This document shows positions 6,166 through 9,420 of a DNA stretch of 9,420 nucleotides, piece by piece (within the stretch, counting starts at the first letter, position 1; every line of letters begins with the position of its first letter). The notes beneath the pieces were generated by a model, which was given only the letters and a program-made list of their open reading frames with translations, did not search any database and was not told the DNA's origin. Location: positions 1 through 9,420 of the forward strand of contig CAMFCK010000015.1 of the NCBI GenBank assembly GCA_945948775.1, given 5' to 3'. The stretch is from an uncultured Clostridia bacterium. Its GTDB lineage: Bacteria; Bacillota; Clostridia; UBA1381. The position numbers and the translations under genes were made by a program.

Positions 6166-7458
6166 ATGAAGGCTATAGGGTTAGATATAGGAACAACCTC
6201 TGTGTGCGCGGTATTAATTGATTCGGAAAACGGAGAAATTATCAATAAGCTTGAAATGCAGAATGATACATGGATCCCGACCGAAAACGAATGGGAAAAG
6301 ATACAGGATCCCGATAAAATATTAAAGAAAGCAACGGATATTCTTGATATGCTCTACTGTGATGATGTTGCCGCGATAGGCATTACAGGTCAGATGCACG
6401 GAATAGTATATCTCGACCGAAACGGAAATGCCGTAAGCCCGCTTTACACATGGCAGGACGGACGAGGCAGTCTGCGGTACGGCAGCACTACATATGCCGA
6501 AAGTATAGACAGCTATACCGGCTACGGATATGTTACACATACATACAACAGAATAAATGATATCATTCCGGATAAGGCTGCGGTATTCTGTACAATTCAT
6601 GACTATGTCGCAATGAAAATATGCGGACTGGAAAAACCGCTGATACATTCAAGCGACGCGGCAAGCTTTGGTCAGTATGATGTCAGCGAAAACAGATTTA
6701 CCGTAAATGATCCGTTTCTGCCGCAGATCACATCAAAGGCGGCTATACTCGGACGTTATAAAAGTGCGCCGGTATGCGCTGCACTGGGGGATAATCAGGC
6801 AAGCTTTATCGGCTCCGGCGGAGGAGAAGGCAGTGTGCTGGTAAATGTCGGAACAGGCAGTCAGGTCTCTGCCGAGTCGGGTCATGCAGCCGACTGCAAC
6901 GGTATTGAGACAAGACCGTACACCGATAATAAATATCTGTGGGTAAGCTGCTCGCTTTGCGGCGGCAAGACCTATGCTGTGCTTGAGAATTTCTTGAGAA
7001 GTACAGCCGAAATGATTACGGGACATAAAACAGACAGCGTATACGATATAATGAACAGAGTTCTGGAAAACAAAACAGAGGCTGCACTTGTTGTAGATAA
7101 CCGATTTATGGGTACAAGGGCACAACCGCAGCTGCGCGGAGCAATCAGTAATATTTCAGCGGAAAACTTCACGCCGCAGGAGCTTATTGTCGCAACAGTA
7201 GAGGCTATGGCAGACGAGCTTTATAATATGTATAAGGCGATGAATATAGAATGTACGCGGCTTATTGCCTCGGGCAACGGATTAAGGAAAAACAAGGCGC
7301 TTGCAAGGAAGATCTCGGAGAAGTTCGGCATGCCGCTGAATATACCGCTGCATAAGGAGGAGGCAAGCTTTGGCGCTGCATTATTTGCTCTTGTAGGTAC
7401 AGGAGCGTATGCGAATACAGCTGAAGCACAAAAAATAATCAGATTCGGGAGTGATTGA
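6166..7458 (+). CDS. FGGY-family carbohydrate kinase, sedoheptulokinase-like
   Basis: 430 residues from the ATG at 6166. The open frame runs back to a TTG at 6133 inside the preceding gene, but MKAIGLDIGTTS is the normal FGGY beginning and GGGGG (6155-6159) is 6 bases upstream, so 6166 is preferred. It starts one base after the TGA of the glycyl radical enzyme, implying translational coupling. Features: phosphate-1 loop GLDIGTTS (residues 5-12), ITGQMHGIVYLD (73-84) and SPLYTWQDGRG (91-101) as in sedoheptulokinase-like members, the catalytic-base Asp209 in AALGDNQASFIG, phosphate-2 NVGTGSQVS (227-235), and ASGNGLRKNK (368-377) of the ATP-binding C-terminal lobe. The protein should be cytoplasmic and transfer phosphate from ATP to a sugar or polyol. 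Sedoheptulose is the nearest known substrate class, but the neighbourhood suggests it primes the substrate of the glycyl radical enzyme. The family is firm; the substrate is open. Confidence 0.88.
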   Translation: MKAIGLDIGTTSVCAVLIDSENGEIINKLEMQNDTWIPTENEWEKIQDPDKILKKATDILDMLYCDDVAAIGITGQMHGIVYLDRNGNAVSPLYTWQDGRGSLRYGSTTYAESIDSYTGYGYVTHTYNRINDIIPDKAAVFCTIHDYVAMKICGLEKPLIHSSDAASFGQYDVSENRFTVNDPFLPQITSKAAILGRYKSAPVCAALGDNQASFIGSGGGEGSVLVNVGTGSQVSAESGHAADCNGIETRPYTDNKYLWVSCSLCGGKTYAVLENFLRSTAEMITGHKTDSVYDIMNRVLENKTEAALVVDNRFMGTRAQPQLRGAISNISAENFTPQELIVATVEAMADELYNMYKAMNIECTRLIASGNGLRKNKALARKISEKFGMPLNIPLHKEEASFGAALFALVGTGAYANTAEAQKIIRFGSD

Positions 7459-7460
7459 GA

Positions 7461-8474
7461 ATGTTCTATAATAGACCGATATTTTTTGAACAGAACCGGG
7501 TTTTCAGGGTATATACCGGAGGAAAGCTTATGGGGAAATTTCTCGGCAAAGATTTTAATGACGACAATTATCCGGAGGAATGGATCGCGTCATGCGTAAG
7601 GGCTTTGAACGAAGGCAGTACAGACGTATATGAGGGGATATCCAGGATAGAAGGCACTAATATGTATCTTAGTGACGCCGTTGCGAAATACCGGAAGGAG
7701 ATTCTGGGGGATAAGAATGATCTCGGCATTTTGGTCAAATACCTTGACAGCGCTGTCAGACTGCCTGTGCAGGCACATCCCACAAAGGAATTTTCCGCAA
7801 GGTATTTCAACTCGGAATACGGTAAAGAGGAGTGCTGGTATATTCTTGACACCCGCCCCGGTGCTTGTGTGTACTTTGGATTTCAGGAGGGCATAACAAA
7901 GGAGCGCTTTACTGAGGCTATTGAGAGAAGCGAAACAGACAAAAGCGCTATGGAGAAGCTGCTTAAGAAATATAAGGTACATAAGGGTGATGTTGTATTT
8001 ATACCTGCCAATACAGTTCATGCCATAGGCGCCGGCTGCCTTATTCTTGAGGTTCAGGAGCCGACCGACTTCACTGTACAGCCGGAGCACTGGTGCGGAG
8101 ACTACAGACTCTCCGATTATCAGATGTACATAGGCTTAAATCGGGAGGACGCACTCGGCTGCTTTGATTTTTGCGAGTCGGAAAATGCTTTTATAGCCCC
8201 GGTCAAATTGTACGAAAAAGACGGGGTGAAATGTGAGGAGCTGATAGGAAGGAGTATAACCGAAAGCTTTGGCTTGCAGAGGATAATATTGTCAGGGGGA
8301 GCGTATGAATTAACTCAGGCTGCGGCTGTATATATTGTGGCAGAGGGTGAAGGCGTAATAACGGGAGACGGATATGAACGGCGTATAAAACAAGGAGATT
8401 ATTTCCTTCTGCCTGCAAGCGCGGGTAAATATATTGCGGAGTCGGAGAATATGACGATGCTTTTATGCATATGA
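7461..8474 (+). CDS. manA: Type I mannose-6-phosphate isomerase-like protein
   Basis: 337 residues from the ATG at 7461. The frame allows a TTG at 7455, but GGGAG (7447-7451) is 9 bases from the ATG and only 3 from the TTG. Zinc-site residues of the cupin-type family are present: Gln104 and His106 in LPVQAHPTKEFSARYF, Glu124 in GKEECWYIL, and His187 in FIPANTVHAIGAGCLILEVQE. The family interconverts mannose 6-phosphate and fructose 6-phosphate. The C-terminal half is the second cupin fold (IVAEGEGVITGDGY, QGDYFLLPASAGKYI). The protein is of the short bacterial type and looks complete, ending ENMTMLLCI. The start lies 2 bases after the kinase stop codon, so it is the fourth gene of the operon. 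It may act on mannose 6-phosphate or on another aldose phosphate produced or used by the neighbouring enzymes. The symbol reflects the family, not proven activity. Confidence 0.88.
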   Translation: MFYNRPIFFEQNRVFRVYTGGKLMGKFLGKDFNDDNYPEEWIASCVRALNEGSTDVYEGISRIEGTNMYLSDAVAKYRKEILGDKNDLGILVKYLDSAVRLPVQAHPTKEFSARYFNSEYGKEECWYILDTRPGACVYFGFQEGITKERFTEAIERSETDKSAMEKLLKKYKVHKGDVVFIPANTVHAIGAGCLILEVQEPTDFTVQPEHWCGDYRLSDYQMYIGLNREDALGCFDFCESENAFIAPVKLYEKDGVKCEELIGRSITESFGLQRIILSGGAYELTQAAAVYIVAEGEGVITGDGYERRIKQGDYFLLPASAGKYIAESENMTMLLCI

Positions 8475-8490
8475 CGGTCTGTGCTCATGC

Positions 8491-8694
8491 TATGATACAA
8501 ATGCAATAGCGAGTCTTAATAGTGCATATCGAAGGTTAAATGGTCAGACAAGAGTATTTCCGACCACAACGACATTGCTGAAAGCCCTATATTTGACAAC
8601 ATATGAGGTAACTAAAAAATAGGCAATTCCGCTAAGAAATTGGAGTAAGGTCTATGGTGAACTGTCCAACGTGTATGAAGGAAGGCTTCTATAA
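8491..8694 (+). pseudogene. 3' fragment of an IS256-family transposase gene with a nonsense codon
   Basis: Frame 8491-8694 reads YDTNAIASLNSAYRRLN, then FPTTTTLLKALYLTTYEVTKK, an in-frame TAG at 8620-8622, then AIPLRNWSKVYGELSNVYEG and a final stop TAA at 8692-8694. This is the well-known C-terminal end of IS256-type (Mutator-like) transposases, where NAIxSLNSxYRRLN and KKWxxPxRNWxxVYGEL are conserved. The TAG stands where Trp (TGG) is expected, a single G-to-A change. Upstream of about 8491 the similarity stops and the isomerase gene ends at 8474, so almost the whole transposase gene is missing. It is an inactive remnant lying immediately behind the metabolic operon. No terminal inverted repeat was recognised with confidence. 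Confidence 0.85.
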
Positions 8695-8721
8695 TGTGCC
8701 GGAACACATCTATGCGGTGGC

Positions 8722-8745
8722 AAAAAAGTCCGCCGTGGCTTTTTT
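8722..8745. terminator. Possible bidirectional terminator hairpin
   Basis: AAAAAAGTC (8722-8730) can pair with GGCTTTTTT (8737-8745): 9 bp with one T-G pair, loop CGCCGT, and a T run forming the 3' arm. It lies downstream of the operon and the IS256 remnant, so it could end operon transcripts 250 bases past the isomerase stop. The T run is inside the stem and only six bases long, so the call is tentative. Confidence 0.35.
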
Positions 8746-8868
8746 ACGAAAAATATTAAGAAGAACCAAAATTGTCCTATCAGTTCGAAAAAGGTCTGTT
8801 TACAATGCATATGCGCGTTTGATAAAATTATCATAAAGGCAAAGATAAAAGGGTATTGGAGTTTCGAT

Positions 8869-8940
8869 ATGAACGAACGTATTGATAAAAATGCAGCCAT
8901 GGGCGCAATGCCGCCGCGTGAGGCGGCAGTCATTAAATAA
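8869..8940 (+). CDS. Small ORF of 23 codons, unknown, possibly not a gene
   Basis: ATG at 8869 with GGAG at 8858-8861 (7 bases away), stop TAA at 8938-8940. The peptide begins MNERIDKNAAMGAM and ends PREAAVIK. I do not recognise it. Its last 15 bases (8926-8940) are identical to 3081-3095, at the end of the hairpin block, where one frame also ends AVIK-stop. The DNA just before this 15-mer forms a 7-bp hairpin, TGCCGCC (8914-8920) with GGCGGCA (8922-8928 or nearby), inside the ORF. It may be a small peptide gene with a usable ribosome site, or the coding look may be a by-product of a repeated palindromic sequence. Confidence 0.25.
   Translation: MNERIDKNAAMGAMPPREAAVIK
8926..8940. repeat. 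15-bp sequence shared with the end of junction B
   Basis: GCAGTCATTAAATAA at 8926-8940 is identical to 3081-3095. In both places it directly follows the 3' arm of a hairpin. At 3081-3095 it contains the closing stem (CAGTCA) and most of the right direct repeat. This could mark a second, decayed copy of the same kind of element, or be chance in A/T-rich DNA. Confidence 0.4.
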
Positions 8941-8983
8941 ACCACAATTCTTATGATAAAAAGACGCTCTTGATTTGCAGTTA

Positions 8984-9253
8984 CTACAACCTTTTTACGA
9001 AAAGAGCCACTACAGCTCTGAGTGCATCTATTTTGCCCGCTAGAGCCAGTAAAAACCTTGAAAACGCTAAGGTTTCGGGGTGATGGTGAGGTCTGTGTGA
9101 TTTGTCTGCTAAAGATTGCAGTGTTCCGTCATATCTTTTACGCCAACGATAAACATATTGGCGATTTGTTTTGTAATGTATAGCAGCACCATATTTGTAA
9201 GAATAATTAATTAATGCTTGCCTAAACCTCATAGTTTGTGTTATAGTATTCAT
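8984..9253 (-). pseudogene. 5' fragment of an HTH-type transposase gene with an unrelated tail
   Basis: Read on the - strand from the ATG at 9253. About 59 residues (9253 down to 9077) look like the N-terminal helix-turn-helix part of an integrase-core (IS481/IS3-like) transposase common in Clostridia: MNTITQTMRFRQALINYS, then HYKTNRQYVYRWRKRYDG, SLADKSHRPHHHP. The text KYGAAIHY seems about three residues shorter than I expect for the turn region (KYG-x-x-x-AAI), possibly a small in-frame deletion. After HHHP the sequence becomes a Leu/Ala-rich tail (residues 60-89) that does not belong to the family, and the frame stops at 8984. The DDE catalytic domain is absent, so it cannot be an active transposase. 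GAAAGG lies about 10 bases before the start codon. Confidence 0.75.
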
Positions 9254-9324
9254 ATACGGAAACCTTTCTTTTTATAGCTTGGAGTGGTAACTTAACTATA
9301 ACATATTTTGAGAAGTTTCCGTAT
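9254..9324 (-). promoter_or_regulatory. Transposase leader with 10-bp inverted repeat next to the start codon
   Basis: ATACGGAAAC (9254-9263) and GTTTCCGTAT (9315-9324) are perfect 10-bp inverted repeats 51 bases apart. The inner arm touches the ATG of the - strand transposase fragment and sits beside its ribosome site. A plausible -10 (TATAAA on the - strand, 9271-9276) lies between the arms. A transcript arriving from outside the IS would contain both arms and could hide the start region, whereas one from the inner promoter would lack the outer arm. Confidence 0.4.
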
Positions 9325-9348
9325 TCTTTTTTTAGCCGACATATTTTG
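9301..9348. repeat. 10-bp direct repeat ACATATTTTG
   Basis: ACATATTTTG occurs at 9301-9310 and again at 9339-9348, with starts 38 bases apart. The second copy is part of the hairpin at 9336-9380. It may be a relic of IS insertion; no function is evident. Confidence 0.4.
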
Positions 9349-9380
9349 TTATGAGTTTATCTCGTAATAAAATATGCCGG
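9336..9380. repeat. 20-bp imperfect hairpin next to IS fragment
   Basis: The arms 9336-9355 and 9361-9380 form a 20-bp stem with one A/C mismatch and two G-U type pairs (as read on the + strand) around a 5-nt loop TTTAT. No U run follows it on either strand. It lies just outside the transposase leader. It may be another palindromic repeat or the boundary of the IS; not recognised. Confidence 0.6.
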
Positions 9381-9393
9381 AATGTAACACATC

Positions 9394-9411
9394 TATTGTA
9401 AACCTACAATA
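9394..9411. promoter_or_regulatory. Operator-like palindrome at the window edge
   Basis: TATTGTA (9394-9400) and TACAATA (9405-9411) form a perfect 7-bp inverted repeat with a 4-base spacer, the size of many repressor operators. The gene it might control would lie beyond the window. Evidence is only the symmetry. Confidence 0.2.
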
Positions 9412-9420
9412 TGAATTAGC

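Noticed and set aside
7455..7460. TTG start for the isomerase
   Set aside because: Ribosome site only 3 bases away; the ATG at 7461 has normal spacing.
8654..8836. 60-codon + strand ORF beginning MVNCPTC
   Set aside because: Its first part is the IS256 remnant read in another frame; the rest has no recognisable similarity and includes the hairpin at 8722-8745.
8652..8945. 97-codon - strand ORF with hydrophobic stretches
   Set aside because: It is antisense to the IS256 remnant and crosses the hairpin; no convincing ribosome site or family resemblance.
8741..9003. Repeated TTTTTACGAAAA at 8741-8752 and 8992-9003
   Set aside because: Twelve A/T-rich bases with no shared flanks; chance is adequate.

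Overview
The window looks like chromosomal DNA from an anaerobic gut or rumen Firmicute (Clostridia). The evidence is an oxygen-sensitive glycyl radical enzyme with its activase, strong AGGAGG/GGGAG-type ribosome sites, moderate A+T content, and fragments of IS256-type and HTH-type transposases of the kind common in that group. The organism cannot be named from the sequence alone.

Layout, left to right. Bases 1-731 hold the 3' part of a CE2-like SGNH acetyl esterase whose start lies outside the window, closed by a hairpin terminator at 757-800. Next, 867-2831 encodes a cytoplasmic GH151/GHL6-type glycosidase, probably an alpha-L-fucosidase. The 313-bp gap after it (2832-3144) is almost entirely foldable. 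It contains two adjacent four-way junctions, each an outer stem with three perfect or near-perfect hairpin arms and no unpaired base at the junction, and the block is bounded by an 8-bp direct repeat. A tightly packed four-gene operon follows, all on the + strand: a radical-SAM glycyl-radical-enzyme activase (3145-3846), a divergent glycyl radical enzyme (3858-6164), an FGGY kinase most like sedoheptulokinases (6166-7458), and a type I mannose-6-phosphate isomerase-like protein (7461-8474). From about 8491 to the end there are no intact genes, only IS debris: the 3' end of an IS256-type transposase gene with a nonsense codon, a 23-codon ORF of unknown status, a 5' transposase fragment on the - strand, and several hairpins.

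How the genes may work together (inference): the two hydrolases would release acetyl groups and sugars from glycans. In the operon, the kinase would phosphorylate a sugar or sugar derivative, the activase would install the glycyl radical, the glycyl radical enzyme would cleave a C-O (or other C-X) bond, and the isomerase would link an aldose phosphate to a ketose phosphate. This combination resembles the anhydrohexitol-phosphate ('anhydroglycolysis') route of E. coli YbiW/PflD, but the glycyl radical enzyme here departs from the usual glycyl-loop motif and lacks an active-site Asp of the glycerol dehydratase group, so it may act on a different substrate.

The points most worth following up are the double four-way-junction element and the sugar-linked glycyl radical enzyme operon.
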